DNA from: Thauera carbonicopians
GTDB lineage: Bacteria > Pseudomonadota > Gammaproteobacteria > Burkholderiales > Rhodocyclaceae
Reading direction: 5' to 3'
Assembly (NCBI RefSeq): GCF_025699485.1
Contig: NZ_JANUXN010000008.1
Span: forward strand, 111,289 to 175,288
DNA length: 64,000 bases
The notes beneath the pieces are model-generated. The model was not told the DNA's origin and did not search any database. It saw nothing but the letters and a program-made list of their open reading frames with translations. Each line of letters opens with the position of its first letter. The stretch's first letter is position 1. Below, piece by piece: positions 36,811-44,997 of this stretch. Both the position numbers and the translations under genes were made by a program.

Positions 36811-37980
36811 TCAGTGTGTGCTTGTAGTTTTCGAACTTATCTTTCTTAACGCGCGCTGCATTTTCCCCCGGGTGCGCCTGAAGCGCCATATCGCCCAGTT
36901 CTGGAATTCGGAGCGTTCCAGGATGTGTTTCCACGCTTTGTACACGGGTGTTTCCTGAAGCCCGCTCTGTTCCATCAACTGGATGTTCTCCTTGGCAAAC
37001 TTACGTTGTGAATCACTTTTAAGGAGAATGGATCTTATTTTCCTGGTGTCGATCTGCTCGGGGAATGTCTTTGCGTCGCTTAGGGCGCCCAGTGCGTAAA
37101 GGCTCGTCATCGTTCGGAGGCACTTTTCACAGACGCCGCAATTGTATGCCCCTTCCACGCGCTCCCAGCAGACTCTCAAGTGGGCGAGGGCGATCGGGTT
37201 TTCGCTGATGCGTTCTATTTTCTGGACGCGTGTCGCTTCACAGCCATCGTGGACGAACTGCAATGCTTCATCGGAGAAAAGAGGATCGGTATCCGGGTGA
37301 GAGCCCCAGGGCATCAGGTCTTGTTGGGCGAAGCTCGACGGTATGTATATCTTGTCCAGGATGCCTACCAGAAGGCGGCCGGCAGCGCCCAATGCAAAGC
37401 CGTGCCCGTGCTTGCCCCAGTGCCCGAAACTCCTGAAGAGTTCACGGCCGTCCGATTCGATTTCGATGAATCGGATGCCAGCCTGTTCGGCAACCGAACG
37501 CCCCATGGTGCTGATGGCGTGCCGCCGCGAATGATCGTCGAGATCCAGATCGTAGCCATGCACGTAGATCAGGTCGGTGATCTCATGCTGATGCTTCAGA
37601 AAGGTATGGAATGAATCGACCCCGCCGGTGAAGAAGCTCCCCACTCTGCCGGTATTCTTTGCCGATGCCGAGTAGACCTCCGGGCCTTGAATTACCAGAG
37701 GTTTGTATTCCGGATACCAGCCGGAAAAAATTTCTGACAGCGTGGTCAAATTTCGCAGCAAGGTGGCTGAAACCGGGGCGCCGAGATCGATGCGCCGGCC
37801 TTGTTGCATGGCTGGCAGGGCGGCCAGCAGGATCGCCGATTCAATGTTCGGCTGAAGGGGGGGCACATCGCATCTGTAGTACGGCGTGAAGCGCCGGGTA
37901 CAGGTGTCGATATCGAATGTCAGCGTGCTGCTGTCGACGGAGGGGCAAGCCAGCACAAGGGGAGAGGGCGAGTTGTCCAT
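36811..37980 (-). CDS. QueC-like PP-loop ATPase of unknown function
   Basis: 389 residues. A PP-loop (SFFTGGVDSFHTF at ~115-127, the GGxDS type) marks an ATP-pyrophosphatase that activates a substrate by adenylation. Four cysteines, Cys271, Cys281, Cys284 and Cys287 (CGVCEKCLR), have nearly the same spacing as the zinc site of QueC, the 7-cyano-7-deazaguanine synthase. The protein is far longer than QueC (about 230 residues), and the ~110-residue N-terminal part is unassigned. In this glycan locus it more likely makes an amide, nitrile or related group on a sugar or small precursor than it makes queuosine; that is inference. It is cotranscribed with the pyruvyl transferase. Confidence 0.75.
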   Translation of the reverse strand: MDNSPSPLVLACPSVDSSTLTFDIDTCTRRFTPYYRCDVPPLQPNIESAILLAALPAMQQGRRIDLGAPVSATLLRNLTTLSEIFSGWYPEYKPLVIQGPEVYSASAKNTGRVGSFFTGGVDSFHTFLKHQHEITDLIYVHGYDLDLDDHSRRHAISTMGRSVAEQAGIRFIEIESDGRELFRSFGHWGKHGHGFALGAAGRLLVGILDKIYIPSSFAQQDLMPWGSHPDTDPLFSDEALQFVHDGCEATRVQKIERISENPIALAHLRVCWERVEGAYNCGVCEKCLRTMTSLYALGALSDAKTFPEQIDTRKIRSILLKSDSQRKFAKENIQLMEQSGLQETPVYKAWKHILERSEFQNWAIWRFRRTRGKMQRALRKISSKTTSTH

Positions 37981-38151
37981 TACGTGTTCCTTGATGGGCG
38001 AATTACAACTGCAGCTTATGTGCGGCGCCTGCTAGCGAGTTTACTTCGGTGCCGGGTCGCTACGCTATCGACGATAGTGGCCACAGATGGTAAAAATCTG
38101 CGCCTGATCCACGTGTTACCATCCCGCGACAATGTTCCAAGCCGGGCTTTC

Positions 38152-39939
38152 ATGACAGCTTCCGCCGAGCGGGCCACGTCCAGCCTCCGCATCTACTTCC
38201 GTCTGCTGGCCTACGTCCGCCCTTACATCGGCACGTTCGCCATCAGTCTCCTCGGTTTCGTCATCTTCGCTTCGTCGCAGCCGATGCTGGCTGCGGTGAT
38301 GAAGTACTTCGTCGATGGCCTCAACAACCCGGCGGCGGCGCTCGACGTTGGATGGGAACTGCTCGACGGCGTGTCGCTGATGAAGGCCGTACCGCTGATG
38401 ATCGTGCTGATCGCGCTGTGGCAGGGGGTGGGCTCCTATCTGGGCAACTATTTCCTCGCGCGGGTTTCTCTCGGGCTGGTGCACGACCTGCGGGTCAAGC
38501 TGTTCGACAGTTTGCTGAGCCTGCCGAACCGCTATTTCGACCAGAACAACTCCGGCCACCTGATCTCGCGTATCACCTTCAACGTGACGATGGTCACCGG
38601 GGCGGCGACGGATGCCATCAAGGTCGTGGTGCGTGAAGGTCTGACGGTGATCTTTCTGTTCGGCTACCTGCTGTGGATGAACTGGAAGCTGACCTTCGTC
38701 ATGGTTGCGGTGCTGCCGGTGATCGGATTGCTGGTTGGGCGGGCCAGCCGCAAGTTCCGCAAGCAGGCCAAGCGCATCCAGGCGGCGATGGGTGATCTGA
38801 CGCACGTGGTGTCGGAGAGCATCCAGGGCTATCGTGTGGTGCGTAGTTTCGGTGGCGAACCTTACGAGTCCGAACGCTTCGTCCGGGCCAGCGTCGACAA
38901 CACCAGAAAGCAGTTGCGCATGGTCAAGACCGGCGCCGTGTTCACGCCCAGCCTGCAGATCGTCACCTATGGCGCGATGGCGGTGGTGCTGTTCCTGGTG
39001 CTGCTGCTGCGGGGCGATGCCACTGCGGGCGACCTGGTCGCCTACATCACCGCCGCAGGCCTGCTGCCCAAGCCGATCCGCCAGTTGTCCGAAGTCAGCT
39101 CCACGATCCAGCGCGGCGTGGCCGGCGCCGAAAGCATTTTCGAGCAGCTCGACGAGGCGCCCGAGGTGGACAAGGGCACGGTCGAGCGTGATCGCCTGGA
39201 AGGGCACATCGAGATTCGGGGGCTGAACTTCCGCTATCCCGGCGCCGAACAGCCGGTGCTGCAGGACATCGATGTCGATATTCCGCCCGGCCGGATGGTG
39301 GCCCTGGTCGGCCGCTCGGGCAGCGGCAAGTCCACGCTGGCCAACCTGATTCCGCGCTTCTACGACTACAGCGAAGGGCAGATCCTGATCGACGGTGTCG
39401 ATTCACGCGACTACCGCCTGCGCAACCTGCGCCGCCACATCGCCCTCGTCACCCAGCAGGTGACGCTGTTCAACGATACCGTGGCCAACAACATCGCCTA
39501 TGGCGACCTTGCCGGTGCGCCGCGCGAGGCCATCGAAGCCGCGGCCGAGGCGGCCTACGCCAGGGAGTTCATCGACCGCCTGCCACAGGGCTTCGATACC
39601 GAGATCGGCGAAAACGGCGTGACCCTGTCCGGCGGTCAGCGCCAGCGCCTGGCGATTGCGCGCGCACTGCTGAAGAATGCGCCGATCCTGATCCTGGACG
39701 AAGCCACTTCCGCGCTCGATACCGAGTCCGAGCGCCACATCCAGGCGGCGCTCGACCGCGCCACCTCCGGCCGCACCACGCTGGTGATCGCCCACCGGTT
39801 ATCGACGATCGAGAAGGCCGACCTGATCCTGGTCATGGACCACGGCCGCATCGTCGAACGTGGTACCCACGCCGAACTACTCGCCGCCGGCGGCTACTAT
39901 GCCGGCCTGCATGCGCATCAGTTCAAGGATGTGGAATGA
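38152..39939 (+). CDS. msbA: lipid A/LPS ABC transporter (MsbA)
   Basis: 595 residues from the ATG at 38152; an open frame extends upstream but lacks similarity. The N-terminal six-helix ABC exporter domain (~15-330) includes LPNRYFDQNNSGHLISRITFNV and SESIQGYRVVRSFGGEPYE, both typical of MsbA. The ATPase domain has Walker A GRSGSGKST (~390), the Q-loop LVTQQVTLFNDTV, the signature LSGGQRQRLAIARALL, Walker B ILILDEATSALD and the switch HRLST. It flips lipid A-core to the periplasmic face of the inner membrane. It is a single gene divergent from the PP-loop gene and convergent with the kinase genes. Confidence 0.95.
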   Translation: MTASAERATSSLRIYFRLLAYVRPYIGTFAISLLGFVIFASSQPMLAAVMKYFVDGLNNPAAALDVGWELLDGVSLMKAVPLMIVLIALWQGVGSYLGNYFLARVSLGLVHDLRVKLFDSLLSLPNRYFDQNNSGHLISRITFNVTMVTGAATDAIKVVVREGLTVIFLFGYLLWMNWKLTFVMVAVLPVIGLLVGRASRKFRKQAKRIQAAMGDLTHVVSESIQGYRVVRSFGGEPYESERFVRASVDNTRKQLRMVKTGAVFTPSLQIVTYGAMAVVLFLVLLLRGDATAGDLVAYITAAGLLPKPIRQLSEVSSTIQRGVAGAESIFEQLDEAPEVDKGTVERDRLEGHIEIRGLNFRYPGAEQPVLQDIDVDIPPGRMVALVGRSGSGKSTLANLIPRFYDYSEGQILIDGVDSRDYRLRNLRRHIALVTQQVTLFNDTVANNIAYGDLAGAPREAIEAAAEAAYAREFIDRLPQGFDTEIGENGVTLSGGQRQRLAIARALLKNAPILILDEATSALDTESERHIQAALDRATSGRTTLVIAHRLSTIEKADLILVMDHGRIVERGTHAELLAAGGYYAGLHAHQFKDVE

Positions 39940-39995
39940 TGCTGAGCAGTGAGCGAAAGGAGTACGGAGCACCGATGGCACAATCGCGCTGTTGA

Positions 39996-40027
39996 AAGCT
40001 GGCTGCATAGCCGGGTAGGGCCAGCTT
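39996..40027. terminator. candidate terminator hairpin after msbA
   Basis: A perfect 8-bp stem AAGCTGGC/GCCAGCTT with a 16-base loop lies between the convergent msbA and kinase stops. There is no T-run, so Rho-independent function is uncertain. Confidence 0.4.
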
Positions 40028-40114
40028 GCGATGCCTTGAAGGCTGATCCATTCAGTGCCGTCACCACGTGCCCGCTTGGCTGCAGAGCGCGAGCGCGCTG
40101 TTAGTTAAGGCTAT

Positions 40115-40783
40115 TCAGCGTCCAGCTCCAGCCGTGGTGCTCAGCCAGATCTGCAGATCCCCCGCTTCATAGCCCTTGCCAGCCTGCGCGGCATAGCCTT
40201 CGGCGAAGGTCTGGCCGCCGTCGGCCATCAGCCAGGCACGGTCTTCGCGGTAGCGCAGCAGGTGGGCGAAATTGCGCTTGCGCTTGAAGCGCGGCAGCGG
40301 GCGGCGGCCGATCTGCATGTCGGCGATGTCGATCAGGCCGAGCCGGCCGTCCTCGCCGAGGACGATGTTGCCGAGGTGGATCGAGCGGAAGAAGACGCCG
40401 GCATCGTGCAATGTCGCGACGAAGCGGCCTAGTTGGCCGGGCAGCGCGCGCGTGTCGATCTCCGGTCGCGCGCCCTGGATGATCTGGCGCAGCGTGAGGC
40501 CGGGCAGCGGGCGGTAATGGACGACGTCGCGGCGCAGGGCCGGGAAGCGATGTACCTGGATCACCTGCGGACAGGGCACCCCCAGCCGGGCGAGGGCAAC
40601 GGCGTTGTCGGCGAAGCGGCGCGCGTAGGGATACCACGCGGCGGACGTCAACAGCCGCTTGCGGCGGAAGACCTTGAGATAGCTGCCGTCGGCATGGCGC
40701 AACACCTTCTCGCCGTGGCCGTCGGCCTCGACGACTTCGGCGTCGCCGCGCAGGGTGGAATAGTCGATCGCGCTGTCGGACAT
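40115..40783 (-). CDS. small LPS-kinase-like protein with altered catalytic loop
   Basis: 222 residues from the ATG at 40783. It has a kinase fold of the WaaP/InaA type: a lysine in YLKVFRRKRL for the ATP site, then FFRSIHLGNIVL where active kinases have HRDxxxxN, and LGLIDIADM for the metal-binding Asp. The Asn and the second Asp are kept, but the catalytic Asp position is Ser. It may be a pseudokinase, a regulator, or a subfamily using another base. It is the last gene of the core operon, 68 bases after the tandem-kinase gene, and lies close to msbA. Confidence 0.75.
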   Translation of the reverse strand: MSDSAIDYSTLRGDAEVVEADGHGEKVLRHADGSYLKVFRRKRLLTSAAWYPYARRFADNAVALARLGVPCPQVIQVHRFPALRRDVVHYRPLPGLTLRQIIQGARPEIDTRALPGQLGRFVATLHDAGVFFRSIHLGNIVLGEDGRLGLIDIADMQIGRRPLPRFKRKRNFAHLLRYREDRAWLMADGGQTFAEGYAAQAGKGYEAGDLQIWLSTTAGAGR

Positions 40784-40851
40784 GTCTGTTGTCAGAATGT
40801 TACAGGCGCATCTTAACCGCCATGCCGGCGAAGCGGCACTTTTGGGGGTGT

Positions 40852-42297
40852 TCAGGCCGGTGGCAGGTTGGCACCCAGCCAGCGCCACAGCGCGCTGTCC
40901 GCCGGCCAGTTGCGCAGCAGGCGGGCACGGTCGCGGCGCCAGGCGCGGGCGTGGGAGGCTGCACTGTGGTGCTGCTGCATGGCGTCGAGGTCGATCAGCA
41001 CGACCTGGCCGTCGTGCCACAACAGGTTGGTGGCTTTCATGTCGCCGTGCGAGATGCGTTCGCGGTGCAGGGTGGCGAACAGCGTGCGCAGGGCCTCGGC
41101 TTCCGCAGGTGGCGGACCGCTGTCGACGTAGGGGGCGAGGTGGGTGGCCAGGTCCTGCCCGGGGCACCAGGCGTTGATGATCCAGGCCCGGCGGCGCAAT
41201 GGGCCGGCGCGTTCCTCGATCAGCGCCAGCGGCGCCGGCGTGGCGATGCTGAGGAAGGCGAGCCGGTGGCCTTCCACCCACGAATGCGCGGCCCGGCTCG
41301 GCCGCCAGGCCCGCGACAGCGCGTGGCGGGCGTTCTTGAGGTTGTAGCGCTTGATCACCAGCGGCTGGCCGGTATGCTCCAGCTTTGCCACCGTGCAGGT
41401 ACCGCCGTCCTTCAGCAGGCTGCCGCGGGCGATGGCGGCGTCCGGGGCGACCAGCACTTCGGCGAGTGCGTCCGCTTCGGTGCGCACCGCGATCGTCAGC
41501 CGGCCGAAAGTCTTGTCCGCCTTGAACAATGTGCAGTCGCGGCGTGTCTTGGCGAGGAAGTCCTTGAGCCGCGCATCGCGGGTTTGGGCGATGTGTTCGC
41601 GCAGCGCTGCCGGATCGAGCGCGGGCAGATCTTCGCCACCCGCGCGCCAGGCGTCGATGAGCGGGGCGAGGTATTCGTCCCAGTCGGCCGGCAGCTGCGC
41701 CGCCAGGATGGCGACATTGGCGGTAGCCTCGTCGGCCTGCAGTGGCCGTCCGGGGGAGAGCACTCGCACCGCGTCGCCGTCGATGACCATCAGTTCGCCG
41801 CCGCTGACGAGGAAATTGCCCAGGTGCAGGTCGTCCTGCACCAGCCCGTGCATATGCAGGCGGCCGAGCATGGCGAAGGCGGGTTCCAGCACCGCGAGCG
41901 CGTCGGAGTGGCCGGCAGGCAGCCGGGCGACGGCCTGCCAGCGTTCGGCCAGGCTCACCGCGTCGGCGAGGAAATCCGTCAGCAGTGCATGGCCGCCCTC
42001 CGCGAGCTCGTCCGCATGAAGCAGCGTGGGCGTCGGAATGCCGGCAGCGGCCAGCGCCGCGATGCCTTCGCGCTCGCGCTGCCAGTGCCGTGCGCTGCCG
42101 GGGGCGATGAAGAGCTTTGCCAGCACGCGGCTGCCGGCCAGCTCGGCTTCGCCGACGATGCGCTTGCCGGGCAGGATGCGCAGAATGTGATGCAGCACGA
42201 GTTCGCGGCCGTCGCCGAGCGCGACCGTGAAGGGCAGCGGCGGCTCGCGCCCGGCGGCGCGCAGCGAGGCCGCTGTCTGGGTGGCCAGCGCTCTCAT
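40852..42297 (-). CDS. LPS kinase-family protein with two tandem kinase domains
   Basis: 481 residues containing two complete-looking kinase folds. The first (~1-235) has GLVQDDLHLGNFLV as catalytic loop and LMVIDGDAV as metal site. The second (~260-475) has VIKRYNLKN for the ATP lysine, RISHGDMKATNLLW and VVLIDLDAM. Both keep Asp and Asn, so both may be active. Such proteins occur beside waaP in Pseudomonas-type core operons, where kinases phosphorylate inner-core heptoses; the exact acceptor here is not readable. It overlaps the upstream kinase gene by 4 bases. Confidence 0.82.
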   Translation of the reverse strand: MRALATQTAASLRAAGREPPLPFTVALGDGRELVLHHILRILPGKRIVGEAELAGSRVLAKLFIAPGSARHWQREREGIAALAAAGIPTPTLLHADELAEGGHALLTDFLADAVSLAERWQAVARLPAGHSDALAVLEPAFAMLGRLHMHGLVQDDLHLGNFLVSGGELMVIDGDAVRVLSPGRPLQADEATANVAILAAQLPADWDEYLAPLIDAWRAGGEDLPALDPAALREHIAQTRDARLKDFLAKTRRDCTLFKADKTFGRLTIAVRTEADALAEVLVAPDAAIARGSLLKDGGTCTVAKLEHTGQPLVIKRYNLKNARHALSRAWRPSRAAHSWVEGHRLAFLSIATPAPLALIEERAGPLRRRAWIINAWCPGQDLATHLAPYVDSGPPPAEAEALRTLFATLHRERISHGDMKATNLLWHDGQVVLIDLDAMQQHHSAASHARAWRRDRARLLRNWPADSALWRWLGANLPPA

Positions 42298-43043
42298 TCC
42301 CGTCCCTCGAAGTAGGCCACGACTTGGCGCAGCAGCGGTTTGTCGGCGTCGGTTAGGCGATCCTGGCCGCGGTAGGCGAGGAAGAAGCGCAGGCGCCAGG
42401 TGCGCGACAGGACATGGTGCGCCACCTTGTCGAGGCAGGCCAGGTCCTTCACCACGCGCCGGCGCAGCATTGCGCCGCTCCAGCTCCCCCCGGCCGGGCA
42501 GTCGATCAGATACACCAACGGCGGCGTGCCGTCATCCACCAGCAGATTGCGCCACTTGAGGTCGTTGTGGGCGAAACGATGCTCGTGCATCGTGCGCGTG
42601 GCCGCAGCGACCTGCCGGATCACCGGCATCAGCCAGTTTCGATCGTACAGCCGCGGATCGCGTGCGTTGGCCAACTGGGCGAGATCGATGCTGCCGGGTA
42701 TTTCCTCGGTGACCAGGGCGCCGCGAAGGAAGGCACCCGCGCGCCGCTCGAGCCCGTAGCCGGCGATGTTCGCGGTGCGGATGCCCCAGGCCTGGAAGGT
42801 CAGCAGGTTCTCCCATTCGGCCTGGATGCGCGGCCGGCCGACCCAACTGCGCAGCGGGTTCTTGGCCGCGCGGTGGTAGCGCTTGACGTAGTAGCGCTTG
42901 CCGTCGACGGTGACGCGCAGGACTTCGCTGAGCGGATCGCCGGTGATGTGCTCGCCCTCCAGCGTGAACACGGCGTCCAGCGAGCCGAAGGCCTCGCGCA
43001 GCGCGGGCGTGTCGTAGCCGGGGCAGAGGCGCCACCGCGTCAT
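42294..43043 (-). CDS. LPS core heptose kinase-family protein (WaaP/WapP type)
   Basis: 249 residues, a single kinase domain. KRYYVKRYHRAAKNPLRSW gives the ATP-binding lysine, TEEIPGSIDLAQL the hinge region, FAHNDLKWRNLLV the catalytic loop with Asp and Asn, and VYLIDCPAGG the metal-binding Asp. RVVKDLACLDKVAHHVLSRT is a typical C-terminal stretch of this family. It follows waaP with a 4-base overlap and precedes the tandem-kinase gene with another, so all are coupled. It probably phosphorylates a core sugar on the cytoplasmic side; the acceptor is unknown. Confidence 0.85.
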   Translation of the reverse strand: MTRWRLCPGYDTPALREAFGSLDAVFTLEGEHITGDPLSEVLRVTVDGKRYYVKRYHRAAKNPLRSWVGRPRIQAEWENLLTFQAWGIRTANIAGYGLERRAGAFLRGALVTEEIPGSIDLAQLANARDPRLYDRNWLMPVIRQVAAATRTMHEHRFAHNDLKWRNLLVDDGTPPLVYLIDCPAGGSWSGAMLRRRVVKDLACLDKVAHHVLSRTWRLRFFLAYRGQDRLTDADKPLLRQVVAYFEGRE

Positions 43044-43864
43044 GGCTGCCTGTCCCGTGGCGGCGCGTACTTGCGCAGGTAGCGCGCCTGCAGCTTCTCT
43101 GCCCGCTGCGTCAGCTTGCGCAGCAGCGGCGCTTCTTCGCGCAGGGTGTCGCGCAAGGGGCGGGGAAAGTAATCGCGCAGGAAGCGCAGCAGGTCACGCT
43201 GGGTCAGGCCGATGTTCAGTGCCGAGAAATACAGCCCGGCCAAGTCCTTGTCGCGCCAGCGCCGCGGCGTGGCGCTGCGCACCTGGCTGCGGTGCAGGTC
43301 GATCAGTGACAGCCGCAGCGCGTCCGGCGTGGGCGGCGGCTCGGTGTGCAGCAGGAAGTGGCAGAGGTAGAAGTCGCGGTGGTTCATGCCGCCTTCGTGC
43401 ATGCGCCGCGCCATGTCGGCGACGCGGGCGATCAGCGCGCGCTTGAGCGCGGGCGGCGGTGGATGTTCGGCCCAGTCGCGGCAGTAGTCTTCTAGGCTGA
43501 TCGTCGGCGCCAGCGCTTCGGTGACGATGAAGGAGTGCTGGCGCGCCGGGTTGGACCCGCGTTCGCCGTAGGCGACGGCACGCATCGTGGCGACGCCGAC
43601 CTCGTTCAGGCGCGCGATCGCCTCCCATTCGTTGCGGGCGCCGAGCACCGGCAGGCGCAGCGAAAACAGGTTCTTGAAGATTTCGCCCCAGCCGATGCCG
43701 CGGTGGATCTTGACGAAGAAGGCTTGGCCAGCGACTTCGGTGCGCAGCGTGCGGCGGCCTTCGAGTTCGCGGAAAACTTCGCCCTGCAGTGCCTCGACCG
43801 CCTCGAAGGCGTCGCGGCCCTGCCACAGGCTGCGGAAGGGTTCGTCGAGGAACAGCGTGCTCAT
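43040..43864 (-). CDS. waaP: LPS core heptose(I) kinase
   Basis: 274 residues from the ATG at 43864, which overlaps the waaG stop as ATGA. Hallmarks of WaaP are LDEPFRSLWQGRDAFE near the N-terminus, FVKIHRGIGWGEIFKNLFSLRLPVLGA, ALAPTISLEDYC, and the unusual catalytic loop NHRDFYLCHFLLH followed by LSLIDLHRSQVR. WaaP phosphorylates heptose I of the inner core. In Pseudomonas this is essential for LPS export and outer-membrane stability. It is flanked by waaG upstream and further kinases downstream. Confidence 0.94.
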   Translation of the reverse strand: MSTLFLDEPFRSLWQGRDAFEAVEALQGEVFRELEGRRTLRTEVAGQAFFVKIHRGIGWGEIFKNLFSLRLPVLGARNEWEAIARLNEVGVATMRAVAYGERGSNPARQHSFIVTEALAPTISLEDYCRDWAEHPPPPALKRALIARVADMARRMHEGGMNHRDFYLCHFLLHTEPPPTPDALRLSLIDLHRSQVRSATPRRWRDKDLAGLYFSALNIGLTQRDLLRFLRDYFPRPLRDTLREEAPLLRKLTQRAEKLQARYLRKYAPPRDRQP

Positions 43865-44997
43865 GCCTTCCGTCCTGTCGCCGGCAGGTCGAGGATCACG
43901 TCGGCGGCACGCTCGGGCAGGCCGTAGAGATCGGCGTGTTCGGCGAAGGCGAGGCCGTTGGCCTGCCAGCGCCGGCGTGCGTCGCCGTCGGTCAGCATCT
44001 CCGCCAGCATGCGGTCGAGTTGGGCCTGCACGAAGGGTTCGGGCATGACGCGGCCGGCGTCGGCATCCTCGATGTAGTGGGCGTAGCCGCACACCGCGCT
44101 CGCCAGCACCGGCAGCCCGGCGACGATCGCTTCCAGCAGCACGGTGCCGGTGTTCTCGTTGTAGGCCGGGTGGATCAGCAGCTCGGCGCCGAGCAGGAAG
44201 CGCGGCACGTCGCTGCGGCCCTTCAGGAAGTCGACGCGCTCGCCCAGGCTGAGGGTGGCGGCCTGCAGCTTGAAGGGCTTGGGGTCGTCCTGGCCGATCA
44301 CCATCAGCCGGGTGCGGCGCTTGAGCGCGTCCGGCAGCGCGGCCAGCGCCTTCAGGCTGCGGTCCACGCCCTTGGTCTTGAAGCCGGAGCCGATCTGCAC
44401 CAGCAGCAGGTCCTCGTCGCCCAGCTTGAACTCGTTGCGGAATTCTGCCCGGATCGCTGCCGCGTTCGGCGGCGCACGGCGGTCGGCGGCGATGCCCGGC
44501 GGCAGCAGGTGGAAGCGGCTGACCGGCGTGCCGTAGTGCCTGACGAACAGCGGCTGCTGCACGCTGGAGATCATCAGGATCTCGGTGCGGCTGTCCGGCC
44601 CGAACACCGCGCGCTCGTAGGCGGCGAAGTGGCGGTAGCGGCTGCCGAGCCGGTACAGCGGGTTGCGCAGGGTCTGCGCCTTGTCCTCGAAGCAGGGATC
44701 GGCGGCGTAATACACGTCCAGCCCCGGCATCTTGTTGAAACCCACCACCCGGTCCGCCGGCCGGCGGGCGAGGTCGGCCTGCACCCAGTCGGTGTATTTG
44801 CGGTAGCGATGGTGGTTGAACAGCGCGCGCACCGGCACGTGGATCACGTCGAAGCCGGGCGGCACCTCGCCCTGCCATTCCAGCACATACACCCGGATCG
44901 CGTGGCCGCGCGCCTGGCAGGCCTGGGCGATGCGCAGGAAGTCGCGCTGCATGCCGCCGAAGGGGAAGAACTTGTACAGGCAGAAGGCGAGCTGCAT
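43861..44997 (-). CDS. waaG: LPS core glucosyltransferase/hexosyltransferase I
   Basis: 378 residues, GT4 family. The conserved start LAFCLYKFFPFGGMQRDFLRIA and HVPVRALFNHHRYRKYT, FNKMPGLDVYYAADPCFEDKA and LIHPAYNENTGTVLLEAIVAGLPVLAS are all typical of WaaG. It adds the first outer-core hexose to heptose II; the exact sugar (glucose or galactosamine) depends on the species and is not readable. It is coupled to waaC upstream (TGATG, 1-base overlap) and waaP downstream. Confidence 0.94.
   Translation of the reverse strand: MQLAFCLYKFFPFGGMQRDFLRIAQACQARGHAIRVYVLEWQGEVPPGFDVIHVPVRALFNHHRYRKYTDWVQADLARRPADRVVGFNKMPGLDVYYAADPCFEDKAQTLRNPLYRLGSRYRHFAAYERAVFGPDSRTEILMISSVQQPLFVRHYGTPVSRFHLLPPGIAADRRAPPNAAAIRAEFRNEFKLGDEDLLLVQIGSGFKTKGVDRSLKALAALPDALKRRTRLMVIGQDDPKPFKLQAATLSLGERVDFLKGRSDVPRFLLGAELLIHPAYNENTGTVLLEAIVAGLPVLASAVCGYAHYIEDADAGRVMPEPFVQAQLDRMLAEMLTDGDARRRWQANGLAFAEHADLYGLPERAADVILDLPATGRKA

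Noticed and set aside
38080..38135. Inverted repeat ATGGTAA...TTACCAT upstream of msbA as an operator
   Set aside because: The arms are only 7 bases with a loop of about 22, a level expected by chance; no known regulator site was recognised.
37801..38151. A longer MsbA N-terminus starting at 37801
   Set aside because: The extra 117 codons are antisense to the PP-loop gene and have no similarity to MsbA, which begins normally at 38152.
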